In this document: one piece after another, positions 11,702-22,309 of the stretch
How the letters are laid out: each line of letters begins with the position of its first letter
Numbering within the stretch: position 1 is the stretch's first letter
From: Lentinus brumalis
Lineage: Eukaryota; Basidiomycota; Agaricomycetes; Polyporales; Polyporaceae
Assembly: GCA_001792895.1 (NCBI GenBank)
Contig: MARA01000051.1
Span: forward strand, 186,001 to 250,000
Direction of reading: 5' to 3'
Length of the DNA stretch: 64,000 nt
The notes under the pieces: model-generated
The model's input: the letters and a program-made list of their open reading frames with translations, nothing else
Told to the model about the DNA's origin: nothing
The model's database searches: none
Program-made: the position numbers and the translations under genes

Positions 11702-13414
11702 ATGCCACCCACAGCAGGGGGAGCGAGCAGGGACGCTACACCAGCATCGACGGGATCGCAACCACGCGCTAAGCGCCAGACCACCACGTCAACGGTCTCG
11801 ACACTGCCGTCTACCGACCTCTTCAAGCAGTATACAGACGAGATCAGGGACGCTAAGAAGGCGCACGAGATACTGGCAGGACGCTTTCTGGTGCCGTCGC
11901 ACATGGCACCGGCGGTCGAACATTTACTGGCGGCGTTGCTCTCTCTGGCGCAGTCGAAACCAGGTCAAGCGGTCGCGGTTCAATCGCTCGTAGCGCTGCA
12001 TCACTATGCGAAAGCAGCGTTTGATACGGAACTGGCGAAGGGAGTGGCAGACGCAGTCGCAAAAAAGCTGGAGGTGCAGGTGAAGGCAGCGGTCAAGACG
12101 GCGACGGCGGACGCGCGCAAGCAGATGGAAGGGATGGTCAAGAGCATGCAGGAGCAGGTGGGGGAGTCGCGAAGGTCGATGGATGAAGCGGTCGCGGGCG
12201 CAACCAGGCTGTTGGAGGAGGTTAAGGGCGTAGTGGCGGATGGGGTGGCTGGCCCCGAGCCCGCAGGTGAGTCGCGTATTTTGGGTCCGAGGACGTACTC
12301 GCAAGCAGTTCGAGGCCCTGGAGTAGGCCCTCCGTCGCCGCGGTGTGCCAGGGCGGTGGCCCGCGCGCAGCTCCGTGAGCGGCAGCTATTGGTGGATGGC
12401 CTCACGTCGGACGGCGGGGAGCGGCTCGCGCCCGCGGTATTGGTGGCGAAGGCGCACATGGCCTTGAACATTATGAGGGATGAGATGGGCCAAGAGCTGC
12501 CGGAGGGCATCAAGGTCCTCGCAGCATCACTCATGTCGAATGGCGGGGTCATCTACGAGTTTGAGAGCGCGGGCAGTGCAGCCTGGGTGAAGCGCGATGG
12601 CATAATCGAGGACTTCCAGCGTGGGCTGGGAGTGGGAGCGCAGGTCAAGCCGCGCTACTATAGAGTGGTGGCAGAGTACGTGCCGGTGGCATTCGACCCA
12701 GAGAACCCGTACGATGTCACTATGGTGGAGAGCGACAATAGCATACCGCACGGAAATATGGTGGCGGCACGCTGGATCAAGTCCCCGGAGAGACGTGCTC
12801 CGGGGCAGCGCGTCGCGTTTCTACTGATCTCCTTTCTGACTGCACAGGATGCCAACCGGGCGATAGCCAATGGCTTGTACATTGCCAGCAAGCATGTGAG
12901 CGTGCACAGGGACCAGGACGAGCCGCAGCGATGTGCGAAGTGCCACAAGTACGACCCGCCGCATCTCGCGCGCAACTGCAAGGCGATTCACGAAACGTGC
13001 GGAACCTGCGCATCGATCCACCACAAGACCGCGGAATGCTCCATCACCAGCCGGGACGACTTCTGTTGCGTCAACTGCGACCATGCGCTCGGTCATGCGG
13101 CATGGGAGAAGACCTGCTCGGCGTATCAGAGGGCGATGCAGAAGCTCCATGCCCGGAAGCCTGAAGCTGGCTTCCGCTTCTTTCCACTGGCCGACGATCC
13201 ATACAGCTGGGAGCCGGTCGAAGGTGGAGAGAGCCTCTTCCAGGCAGTTGGTGGGCGGAGGCAGATGGGCCAGCCAAGCACGCAGCTAAGTCGTTCCCCT
13301 CACTCTCGGCGGCCTGTGATGTCGCCGCAGCGTGCAGGTGGCCTGCTCAGTGATTTAGTTGCAGACGCGCTGGATAGTGTGGACGGCGAGCCCATCTCCT
13401 CCTCACAGAACTGA
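11702..13414 (+). CDS. LINE ORF1: gag-like RNA-binding protein with CCHC zinc knuckles (570 aa)
   Basis: A single open frame of 570 residues. The N-terminal half (about residues 90-170) is Ala/Lys/Glu-rich and probably helical or coiled-coil. The middle part around residues 230-390 looks like a nucleic-acid chaperone region. Near residues 410-465 are three Cys/His knuckles: CX2CX6HX4C beginning CAKC, a canonical CX2CX4HX4C beginning CGTC, and a third beginning CVNC. Such proteins coat element RNA to form the RNP needed for retrotransposition. The stop TGA (13412-13414) shares its A with the ATG of ORF2, consistent with translation by termination-reinitiation. Confidence 0.85.
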   Translation: MPPTAGGASRDATPASTGSQPRAKRQTTTSTVSTLPSTDLFKQYTDEIRDAKKAHEILAGRFLVPSHMAPAVEHLLAALLSLAQSKPGQAVAVQSLVALHHYAKAAFDTELAKGVADAVAKKLEVQVKAAVKTATADARKQMEGMVKSMQEQVGESRRSMDEAVAGATRLLEEVKGVVADGVAGPEPAGESRILGPRTYSQAVRGPGVGPPSPRCARAVARAQLRERQLLVDGLTSDGGERLAPAVLVAKAHMALNIMRDEMGQELPEGIKVLAASLMSNGGVIYEFESAGSAAWVKRDGIIEDFQRGLGVGAQVKPRYYRVVAEYVPVAFDPENPYDVTMVESDNSIPHGNMVAARWIKSPERRAPGQRVAFLLISFLTAQDANRAIANGLYIASKHVSVHRDQDEPQRCAKCHKYDPPHLARNCKAIHETCGTCASIHHKTAECSITSRDDFCCVNCDHALGHAAWEKTCSAYQRAMQKLHARKPEAGFRFFPLADDPYSWEPVEGGESLFQAVGGRRQMGQPSTQLSRSPHSRRPVMSPQRAGGLLSDLVADALDSVDGEPISSSQN

Positions 13415-16400
13415 TGCACGACACCCTCACCACATTGCGTATATGGCAGCAAAATCTCAACAAATCCCTCGACGCGCAGAGCTATCTCATCAACACCGCG
13501 CAGGAAGACTGCTACGACATCTTGGCCCTGCAGGAACCGTACATGGACTGGAACAAGTTGACGAGGGCGCACTCACGCTGGGTTGTTCTGTACCCGAGTG
13601 GGCACCACGATTCGCGGCGCGGGCGCGGTCAGTCATGTTGGTCAGCACGAAGCTTTCGACAAAGGCCTGGTACCAGGTCTCGAGCAGCTGCCCGGACATG
13701 ACGGTGGTCTCCTTCAAGACTGCAGACGGTGCCCGCATCCATCTTTTCAATCTGTACATTGACTGTGATCATGACAGGACTCTTCATGCCGCCGCGCGAC
13801 TCGCGCGGAAGCTTCAGCGGCAGTTCGAGGGCCAATGCCCGCAGCACTTTATCTGGTTGGGGGATTTCAACCGCCACCACCCAGCCTGGGATGACCCACG
13901 CAACGGGCATCTTTTCACGTCACGTAACTTGGAGCGCGCGGAGTTGCTGATTGACTACTACTCTACCTTAGGGATGGAGATGGCATTACCGCCCTCGCTC
14001 CCTACCCTGTGTGCGTCACGCACGAAGAACCTCACACGGCCCGACAATGTCTTCTGCTCGGAGGAGCTCATGGAGCGCATCTCACTCTGCTCGGTGGACA
14101 TGGTGTATCAGGGCCCGAAATCCGACCACTTCCCGATTGTTACCCATCTGGAGGTGCCGCTGGCGAAGGCGAAGATCGAGGTGCGTCGCAACTTCCGAGT
14201 TGTGGACTGGGAGGAGTTCCGCAGGACGCTGGAGGGAGAGCTGGATCGGATGCACACGGCCGAACAGATTGACACTCCGCAGGCATTCGACGACACTCTG
14301 GACAAGCTACTGACCGCTCTCAACACGGCGGTTGAAAAGCACGTACCCGTCACGTCTGTCACACCCTACACGAAGCCGTGGTTCACCAGCGAGCTGGCGG
14401 AGGAGCGTCGAAAGATGCATGACCTGGCGCGGGAGTCCAAGAAGTTCAAGGCTGACCCGGCGCACGAGGCACACCAGGCGTACAAGACGCAGCGGAACAG
14501 GTACACCGACCTCCAACGCTACTCAAAGAAAGACTGCTGGACATCATTTCTGGAGGACACGGACGACACCACGATCTGGAAGACCAATCGCTTCATACGA
14601 CGGGGCCCGACGGATGGTGGCAAGTCCTGCATCCCGGCGATCCGAGCGACGGACTGCGAGGGGCGGGAGGTGCTACTCACGGACAATGAGGCGAAGGGCG
14701 CTGAGTTTTACAAAACCTTTTTCTTGCCGCGTGTGGACGCTGCTGACTTGCCTGACGAGCAGGAGTACCCCGAACCGAAGTATAATTTTCAGCCCATTAC
14801 GGATGAGCAGGTGCACCGGGCTATCCGACAGCTGAAGTCGTTCAAGGTGCCTGGGCCGGATGGCATCCCCAACGAGGTGTACCGCGCGGCGGCTGACGTG
14901 CTGGTCCCTCTGCTGGGGAAGCTGTTCCGGGCAACCTTCGAGCTGCAGTACTACCCGGAGAGGTGGAAGGTCTCGGATACGGTCGTCCTGCGTAAGCCTG
15001 GCAAGACGGACTACACGGTGGCTAAGGCGTACCGAGGCGTCGCATTGCTAAGCTGCCTGTCGAAGATTCTCTCGAAATGTGTTGCTAACGTCCTGGTCTA
15101 TCATGCAGAGAAGCTGGACATGCTCCCGAACCTCCAGTTTGGCGGACGTGCCGGCAGGCAGACGACCGACTCTCTCCACTTGGTTCAGAAGACAGTAAAG
15201 GACGCTTGGAGGCGAGGAAAGGTTGCTGCGGCGCTCTTCCTCGACATCAAGTCGGCTTTCCCTGCGGCCGTCCCTGAGCGGCTCTACCACATCCTCCGCA
15301 TGCGTGGGGTACCCAAGGAGTATGTGCAGTGGCTGAGGGTGAAGCTCGACGGGCGGCGGACTACGCTCAAGTTCGACGACTTTGCGTCAGACCTCTTCCT
15401 CGTTGAGCGTGGCATTGATCAGGGGTGCCCGCTCTCGGTCATTTTGTACACCTTCTATAATGCTGCGCTGGTCGAGGCTGCTGACCCTGTGCGGGGAGAG
15501 CTCGCCGAAGGTTCGATGGACGATGTTGCAGTCCTGGCGACAGGTCGGACGTTTGGCGAGGTTCACGCACAGCTCAAGGATTTCATGACGCGGGCCGGGG
15601 GCGGCGATGACTGGTCGGCCTCCCACCATTCCTCCTTCTCAGTCGAGAAGTTCGGGCTCGTCAACTTCTCGCGCAAGCTCAGTATCAAGAACGAACGCCT
15701 CGGACCGCCGCTGCGGTTGCATGCACACACTATCAAGCCCAGCCCGTACCATCGCTTCCTCGGGGTGCTCGTCGACTGCGAGCTGCGGCATCACCCGCAG
15801 GTGGCCGATGCGTTTGCAAAGGGCACGGCATGGACTACGCTGATGAAGCGTATGGGGCAGTCGAAGCATGGGTTGCCGATGCGGGTGCTGATGCGCCTCT
15901 ACTCAGCGGTCGCAGTGCCGCGTATACTCTACGCTGCGGACACCTTCTGCTCCCGGTACGGAAGGTGGAGGGTCGCAAGGCAGCCACGGGCTCGGTAGGC
16001 CACATCAGGAAGCTGGCGCAGGTCCAGAGGCAGGCGGTGCTTACCATCACAGGTGCCATGCGTTCGACGGCCACCGATGCTCTGGAGGCTCATCTACGCA
16101 TGCTACCCTTTGATCTGCTAGTGGACAAGCTTTGCTTTCGTGCAACCGCACGTCTCTGCGCTCTCCCCGCCTCTCACCCCCTCCACACCCATGTCAAGAA
16201 GGCCTCCAGGCCCGTCACATCGCACCGCTCGCACCTGCACGATCTCTTGCAGCTTTACGCCCCGCACATCTCGCAGGCGGCTATGGAGAAGATCATACCG
16301 GCACGGTACCCGCCACACTGGGAGCCACGGTTCAAAGTCGACATTGCGGGATCGAAGGAGGAGGCAGCACAGAGCGAGGCGGGGTGGGCGCGACGGAAGG

Positions 16401-17427
16401 CTTGCGGGTGTACTCGGACGGCTCGGAGCTTGAGGGTGGGGTGGGGGCAGCAGCGGTGCTCTTCAATGAGCACACGCGTGAGTGGAAGTCGCTGCGTCTC
16501 CACCTGGGACCAGCTGAGGAACATACCGTGTACGAGGCGGAGACAGTGGGAGCGGTGTTGGGGATAGAGCTGGTTCGGAGAGAGCGGCGGGTTGGACGGG
16601 TTGCTTCGGTGGCGTTGGACGGGAAGTCCGCCATCGAGGGCTCTCTTGTTCGTGAGTCACGTCCGGGACACTACCTTGCTGATCTGTTGCATTCCAGGGT
16701 TGCGTTGGCGATGAAGAGACATGCCAGCCTGGAGCTGACGCTGCGTTGGGTCCCGGGGCACCAGGACATTGCGGGGAACGAGCAGGCCGACTGCGAGGCA
16801 AAGAGTGCTGCCTCGGGAGAGTCCAGTTCAATCCGTCTCCTCCCGGCTGCACTGCGTCGTCCTCTTCCTGTCAGTCTTTCGAAGGTCAAGCAGGTCTACA
16901 GCACGCAGTTAGAGAAGCAGGCAGAGGAGAGGTGGCGGGCCTCGAAGAGGGGCATGGCACTACGGCGAGTGGACCCTGCTCTCCCCTCACGCCGGTTCCA
17001 GAAGCTCGTTGCGCCCCTGCCGAGGCGCAACGCTTCACTGCTGATTCAACTACGTACAGGGCATGCACCACTGAACCAGCATTTATACACGATTGGGCGT
17101 GCAGACTCGCGGCGGTGCGCAGGGTGCGGCGCGGCAAAGGAGACGGTACTGCACTTTGTCCTGCAGTGCCCCAAGTTCTCCCTTCCCCGCAGAGTCTTTC
17201 TAGGCCCTCTTGGTCGCAATGGGCGCCGTCTTGACTACCTCCTGTCCACGCAGGAGGGGACAGCACAGCTCTTCAAGTTCGTCAACGCAACGGGGCGACT
17301 TCGTCAGACTTTTGGCGACTTGCAGACTGAAGACTCGGAGAAACGGGACCACACCAGTGGCGAGGGCGGCGCTGCAGTACCGCGGCGCATGAGACAGACC
17401 ACGCTGAGATTTACTCCTACCTCTTGA
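13414..17427 (+). pseudogene. LINE ORF2: APE endonuclease, reverse transcriptase and RNase H, broken by three frameshifts
   Basis: The endonuclease comes first: Asn in WQQNLNKS, Glu in LALQEP, LGDFNRHHPAWD, and the final SDHFPI. The reverse transcriptase follows at about 14,800-15,650: KVPGPDGIPNE, LFLDIKSAFP, GIDQGCPLS and the active-site GSMDD. The RNase H is at about 16,410-16,800: Asp in YSDGSE, Glu in YEAE, Asp in LDGKSAI, and PGHQDIAGNEQAD. A Cys/His finger, CAGCGAAKETVLHFVLQC, ends the protein. Reading requires frame changes near 13,611-13,620, 15,952-15,954 (CCC) and 16,386-16,388 (GGG). Each fits loss of one base, the last two in homopolymers. Either the copy is dead or the assembly has indel errors. 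The residue before the catalytic MDD is Ser, where most RTs have Tyr or Phe. Confidence 0.85.
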
Positions 17428-17928
17428 CTTTCCTCACTTGCTGATTGTCTGTTTGGTCTGGCAGCTCTATGGTTCTGTGCACTTCTTTCACTTGTCTATG
17501 GATTAGCTCTAGCGTCCGGTGAGTGCCAGGCGTGTACACCGGCGGCGGCGTCATCGTTAGGAGCAGGGGAGTTCTGACATGGGAAGGGGGACCAACCCAT
17601 GTACCCCGTCAAGCGATTACGAGTAAAGATGGCGCAAGCCCACGGTTTACCAACCTGCTGCCTTACCCCTGGAGGGTCGGACGGTGGCAGTGGTCACGGT
17701 GCACGCGTCCTGGCACTCACCGGGACCCTCTACTGTACCACGTATCACCTCATACTTACTACCACCCTCTCAGCATCAGCCTTCTTCCCTCCGGGCTTCT
17801 TCGGATGCTCGGGGGCCACTGCTTTGCATCGACTCAAGTGTTGTGTTTCACAGTAGGGTAGAGAGTGTCTGTATTGTGTCCGACATGGGGCTAGGCCCTA
17901 ACGGGACAATAAATGGATTTAGAAAGAA
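17428..17928 (+). other. LINE 3' UTR
   Basis: There is no conserved frame. It ends with ACAATAAATGGATTT shortly before the right target-site duplication. The AATAAA at 17,908-17,913 may serve as the polyadenylation signal. Confidence 0.6.
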
Positions 17929-17941
17929 AGGTCGCTGTCGC
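17929..17941 (+). repeat. Right target-site duplication of the LINE
   Basis: AGGTCGCTGTCGC is identical to 11548-11560. The AKR2 reading frame resumes directly after it. Confidence 0.9.
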
Positions 17942-18425
17942 ATGGATCGTCTCGAAGCCGGGCGTCGTCGCTCCTGTCATTGGTGCCACGAAGTTGTCCA
18001 ACCTCGAAGACACGATCGGTACGTCTCATTTCTCGGCGTTCTAAGCCACATCGTGTAATTGTGTGTCCTTTCAGCGGGTTTGAAGGTGAAGCTGACCGAT
18101 GACGAGATCAAGTACCTCGAAGAGCCCTACCAGCCTGTGCCCATAGCTGGCCACTAACGTTACTATCGAGTAGTAATAACGATGCGATTGTCTTGGCTTG
18201 TGTCCGACGGGCGAGGCTCCCTGAGACTGATGACAGCTCTTTGTTGACGTGGTCGCCCGATCGGGATATGCAGCCGCCTGGCCGCGCGAGCCTGGCCGTC
18301 GCTGCTGCGTGTCGGGATGCCGAGTGGATCAGAGAAAGCAATACCAACCCTCCGCAGCCCTCTCCGCCCGCTGACCTGACCGGGTATGTTGCGTGCAGGG
18401 AGAATCCGGCGGCACGTGCCGCCAA

Positions 18426-18433
18426 TATATAAG
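18426..18433 (+). promoter_or_regulatory. TATA box of AKR3
   Basis: TATATAAG lies 57 nt before the AKR3 ATG. Confidence 0.65.
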
Positions 18434-18489
18434 TACTCAAAAGGGATGTTCGCTCCTTCACTCCTTCCCCCATCTACCACACCGCAGTC

Positions 18490-20207
18490 ATGTCCAACAA
18501 GATGGAATATGGTACGCCAATAATCCAACGCTCCTCCGTATATGCGCTGAGATTCTGTCCAGTTCGCCTCGGCAATTCCGGCCTGAAGGTGTCGAAGATC
18601 ATCCTGGGCTGCATGTCTTACGGCGATCCGAACTGGGCCAAGTGGGTCGTCGGCGAGGAAGAAGCTACCAAGCATATCAAGTTTGCGTAAGCGACACATC
18701 TTGTTCTCACTGGCGGTGGATCCGAATACTAACACGTATGCGCGCAGCTATGACAAGGGCATCACGACTTTCGACACAGCTGATGTACGTACTCCTATGC
18801 TTGCGCGTCGCTGCACACACGACTTAGGAGGTTTTCGGTTCGCAGACGTACTCGAATGGCCTCTCTGAGGTCATCCTCGGAAACGTGATCAAGAAGCTCA
18901 ATCTGCCTCGCGAGGAGCTGGTGATCATGACAAAGGTATGTACCAGATGTTCCCCATGTCTTGCGTATGGACTCAGATTCCAATGCATCCAGCTGTGCTA
19001 TCCGGTCGCGCCTGATACCGCGACTGAGACTTGGTTCATCGACCCTAAAGAGATCGGCATCATCAACCAGATTGGTCTGAGCCGCAAGGTACGTACACTG
19101 GCATGTAACTATTGGACGTTCTCGCGACTTACTGAGCTTCGTCGTGTACCCAGCATATCTTCGATGGCGTGAAGGCCAGTCTGAAGCGTCTTCAGCTCGA
19201 CTATATCGATGTGCTTCAGTGTAAGATTTTCGTCAGCATGATGATCCTTCAGCCACCTGACTACGTACATCTCGCAGGCCATCGCTTCGATAAAACGACC
19301 CCGATCGAGGAGACGGTGCGCAGCGTTTTCTGTCACGCCGACACGCATATACTCATATATATTGGCCTATCTCATCCAGATGCACGCTTTGCATGACGTT
19401 GTCAAGGCCGGTTACGTTCGGTATATCGGAATGAGTTCTTGCTACGCCTACGAGTGTGCGTGCTATCCGTCTGAAGTCACCGGTCTCAACTAACGTCCTG
19501 TATCAGTCCACCAGATGCAGAGTACGTGCCTCCTGTGCTAGAGAACAGCCGAGGACTGACAGCGAGTGCAGACTACGCCATTACCCACAACCTTACCCCG
19601 TTCATCTCGATGCAGAATCACTATTCACTCCTCTACCGCGAAGAGGAGCGCGAAATGTTCCCGACGCTCAAGCTCTTCGGCGTGGGCTCTATCCCGTGGT
19701 CACCCCTGGCCCGTGGACTTCTCACCCGCCCTGTCGACGTCCAGTCTACGAGAGGCAGCACCGACCTGTACGTCCTATCTCGCCTTGATACGCGTGCCCA
19801 TTTCTGCACCTCACACCACCGTATAGCGGCGTCGGTATGTACAAGAATCAGGCGACTGTAGACATAATCAACCGGTACGGTAGTCGCGTATCATGGCGTT
19901 CGACGTGGCCGCTAATCACACCGTATGTAGGGTCGAGGAGGTGGCGAAGAAACGAGGCGTCAGCATGGCGCAGATTGCACTTGCGTGGGTCTCGTCGAAG
20001 CCCGGCGTTGTCGCTCCAGTCATCGGTGCGACCAAGCTGTCGAGCTTGGAAGACACCCTCGGTGTGTTTCAATTCCGGTCTCGACGTGTCTCTGGCCTTG
20101 CTAATGGCTATATTTTCTTCCTAGCCGGGTTGGACATCAAACTTACCGAGGACGAAATCAAGTACTTGGAGGAGCCTTACCAGCCGATGCCCATCACTGG
20201 CCACTGA
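18490..20207 (+). CDS. AKR3: aryl-alcohol dehydrogenase-like aldo-keto reductase
   Basis: The start (MSNKMEYG) is split by an intron after 22 nt exactly as in AKR1/2. All following exon positions and phases match those copies, including the 15 nt microexon (TCCACCAGATGCAGA) and the uninterrupted exon encoding [20 protein letters not shown]. The tetrad residues sit in [18 protein letters not shown] and HRFDKTTP. The C-terminus ...YLEEPYQPMPITGH is complete, so this is the only undamaged member of the plus-strand trio. Compared with AKR1/2 the substrate-loop exon differs most (LCYPVAPDTATETWFIDPKE versus [10 protein letters not shown]...). The likely reaction is NADPH-dependent reduction of aromatic or other aldehydes in the cytosol; the substrate is not predictable. 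It runs divergently from the eight minus-strand AKR genes across the F-box-like gene. Confidence 0.88.
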
Positions 20208-20412
20208 GTAGGCTGAGGTCGCTAGTCGTTTGGCCTTTGTTCCTTTCGTCAGGATTGTTCGGCGCGTGTTTACGTTTATCCATGACATTCTCCGCCGTTG
20301 TTCAGTCCGTTGCCTCATTCATGACTTTGATACACTCATCCTTTGGCCCCTTGAGGGCGACTGCAAGGTGCGATATTCGCTGAATCGGACATTGTCTTTG
20401 AAGTAGCGGCTC

Positions 20413-20419
20413 TCTATAA
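20413..20419 (+). promoter_or_regulatory. TATA box of the F-box-like gene
   Basis: CTATAAG lies about 85 nt upstream of the ATG at 20503, within the short AKR3-F-box gap. Confidence 0.5.
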
Positions 20420-20502
20420 GACTCGCAGGTGCCTCCCTACAAACTCAACGCCTCCCTATCGTCTGCGCATCTTGGCTGTCGCGACCGCGACCTCCCCGAA
20501 TC

Positions 20503-22178
20503 ATGTCGCTCCCTGTCCGCGGCGGGTCTCTGCCTCACGATGTCATCCACACCATCGCCACTCTGGTGGATCGCGCTGACCTTCCACCCTTTCTACTCAC
20601 CGATCGCCACATGAACAAGCTACTGACGCCGGTCCTGTATGCGACTATCGACCTGGGAGCTTGGGACAACATCAAACAATGCCTGCGGACCCTGACGGCA
20701 CCCGGAGAAAGCTACACGTGTGGCCGCGACCTCGCCGGCCTCGTGCGGACGTTCAAGCTCCGCAGGCCGCTCACACGCCTCCCGTACTACGTTTCCACGG
20801 CGTTGCTCGCGGAGGATGTCCTCCGCATCGTCGCGCGCATGCGCAACCTCCGGAGTTTCTCGTCAAGCGTATGGCTTGGTGAGCGTTCGTCCGAGATCCT
20901 GTACACACTCCTGTCGGGGACCTCGCCGCTGCTGCGTGCCATAGACATGCATGTGGGGTACGATCCACCGCTCTCGCTACAAGACCTCGACACTTGCGAC
21001 CCGAAAGAGGCCGCGTTTGAAGGATCGTGTTCGCTCCATTCGCTCACGCTCATGGCACCCGACTCCTTGTCCTCGGAGCATCAGGTGTACTTGCAGACCC
21101 TCTTCGCAGTATGTGCCCCCACGCTCCGGTCGCTCTCACTGCAGTGTCGTCCGAAAGCAGAGGTCTGGTCATCAGTGTTACCGCAGCATGCGATGTTCTC
21201 TTCTCTTCAGGCCTTGGAAATTGATGGGAACGCTCTTGCGCACCCTTCAATAGCCCATGCCGAAGGTGTCCGCTCGCTGAAGGTTACCAGTGCGTGGGAC
21301 ACGGCACATGCCCCCCTTCCGACATCTTTCCAGGCCTGAGTGAGCTCTCTTGCCCCCGAACACTCATTCCAACATTCCTACCCGAGAGGACGGCGCACCG
21401 CCGACCTATCCAGGTCATCCGCGTCGACAACGTGTCCTTGGAGCGGTCAGACCACTGGCACTCACGGGACGAACACCCGCCGTCCTGCTCGGATCTTCTC
21501 CCTGTCTTTGCATGCCTGCCGAATTCTGCGGTTCCTGTGACCAGCCTGAGCTTCCAAGTAGAGCGGATCACGGACAGTGAGCTGGAGCTCCTCCGACCGG
21601 CCTTGCAAGCTCTCGAATACCTCGCCATCAACGTCACTCAGAAGGCACCGCAGCACACCGACACGGTGAGTCTCGCTCCATGATCTTCTTCGTCACCTGT
21701 CCCTGACCCTGGTCGTTAGGAGCTGCTCTCATTTCTTGTGTGGAATCTGGTCTCCTACCTCCCTCGCCTCCACACGTTCCTCGTCGGCGGGGGCAAAGGA
21801 CCGTGGTACACTAATAAGCCACTGACGGTACCGCAACTTGACCGTCTTGCAAGGATCTCGATATTCTTTCAAGACGAGGTGCTCAGACCAGCCATCGAGC
21901 AGTGCCCCCCATCCTTGCGTCGGATAGCGTGCCTCACGGACAGCCTGGAGCTGTTCAGGGAGGAAGATGGATGGCATTGGTTCGCCGGAGTGTTCCTTCG
22001 TGATGGACATGGTTTCGTGCACGAAATCAAGCCCGGTCCTTTCCGGTGGTGGGAAGAGGAAGACGCCGTTGAAGTCAAAACGCCTGAACACTCTGTCGAC
22101 GGAGATGTCGAGATTATGGAGGAAGATAGCTCGGATTCTGAGCTGGATACGAGGTTCTTGCCGAGCAGTGACGATTGA
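20503..22178 (+). CDS. F-box-like protein with leucine-rich region, apparent frameshift at a C6 run
   Basis: The N-terminus LPHDVIHTIATLVDR...FLLTDRHMNKLLTPVLYATIDL has the pattern of a degenerate F-box followed by the leucine-rich stretches typical of the very large basidiomycete F-box-like family. Those proteins are presumed substrate adaptors of SCF ubiquitin ligases. The frame runs from 20503 to about 21,310. It then shifts by one at CCCCCC (21311-21316); adding one C continues the protein as APPSDIFPGLSELSC to 21665. An intron (21666-21719) leads to the last exon, 21720-22178. The end is acidic (VEIMEEDSSDSELD). Total is about 540 residues if the frame is continuous. Without correction it would stop at 21339. 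The neighbouring AKR genes give no functional hint. Confidence 0.65.
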
Positions 22179-22309
22179 CGGCAGTAATTGATGTTTCACG
22201 CAACATTACTACTTAGTACCTATACGACGATGCCACGCCTTCGGAAGGCCCGTACGAAGCGAGTCGGCTGGACCATGTGCATGTACCGTACGATCCTAGA
22301 GTGGTCTCT

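Larger units (their letters stand above)
11561..17928 (+). mobile_element. Non-LTR (LINE) retrotransposon, two ORFs, with RNase H; Tad/I-like
   Basis: A 6,368 bp insertion with a 141 nt 5' leader, a gag-like ORF1, an ORF2 with AP-endonuclease, reverse transcriptase and RNase H domains, and a ~500 nt 3' UTR ending after AATAAA in an A-rich GATTTAGAAAGAA tail rather than a long poly(A). It has no LTRs. A 13 bp target-site duplication shows it moved by target-primed reverse transcription. The APE-RT-RNase H order with a zinc-knuckle ORF1 places it among fungal Tad/I-type elements; the exact clade needs a phylogeny. It is near full length and inserted into AKR2 exon 12. Confidence 0.9.
10091..18157 (+). 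pseudogene. AKR2: aldo-keto reductase gene split by a LINE insertion in exon 12
   Basis: Exons 1-11 follow the AKR1 pattern at an offset of 10,081-10,082. Exon 12 starts at about 11,505 and is interrupted at 11,560 by a 6.4 kb non-LTR retrotransposon. The rest of exon 12 resumes at 17,942, followed by the last intron and a final exon, 18075-18157, ending ...EEPYQPVPIAGH-stop. Removing the insertion and one target-site copy would restore a 340-residue AAD-like AKR, so the gene was intact before insertion. As it stands, the frame enters the LINE 5' region and the NADPH-binding C-terminal segment is lost. I see no other break in the AKR exons. Confidence 0.85.

Noticed and set aside
17428..17928. 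An LTR or a protein gene in the LINE 3' region
   Set aside because: No matching direct repeat at the other end of the element, and the frames there carry no recognisable domain.
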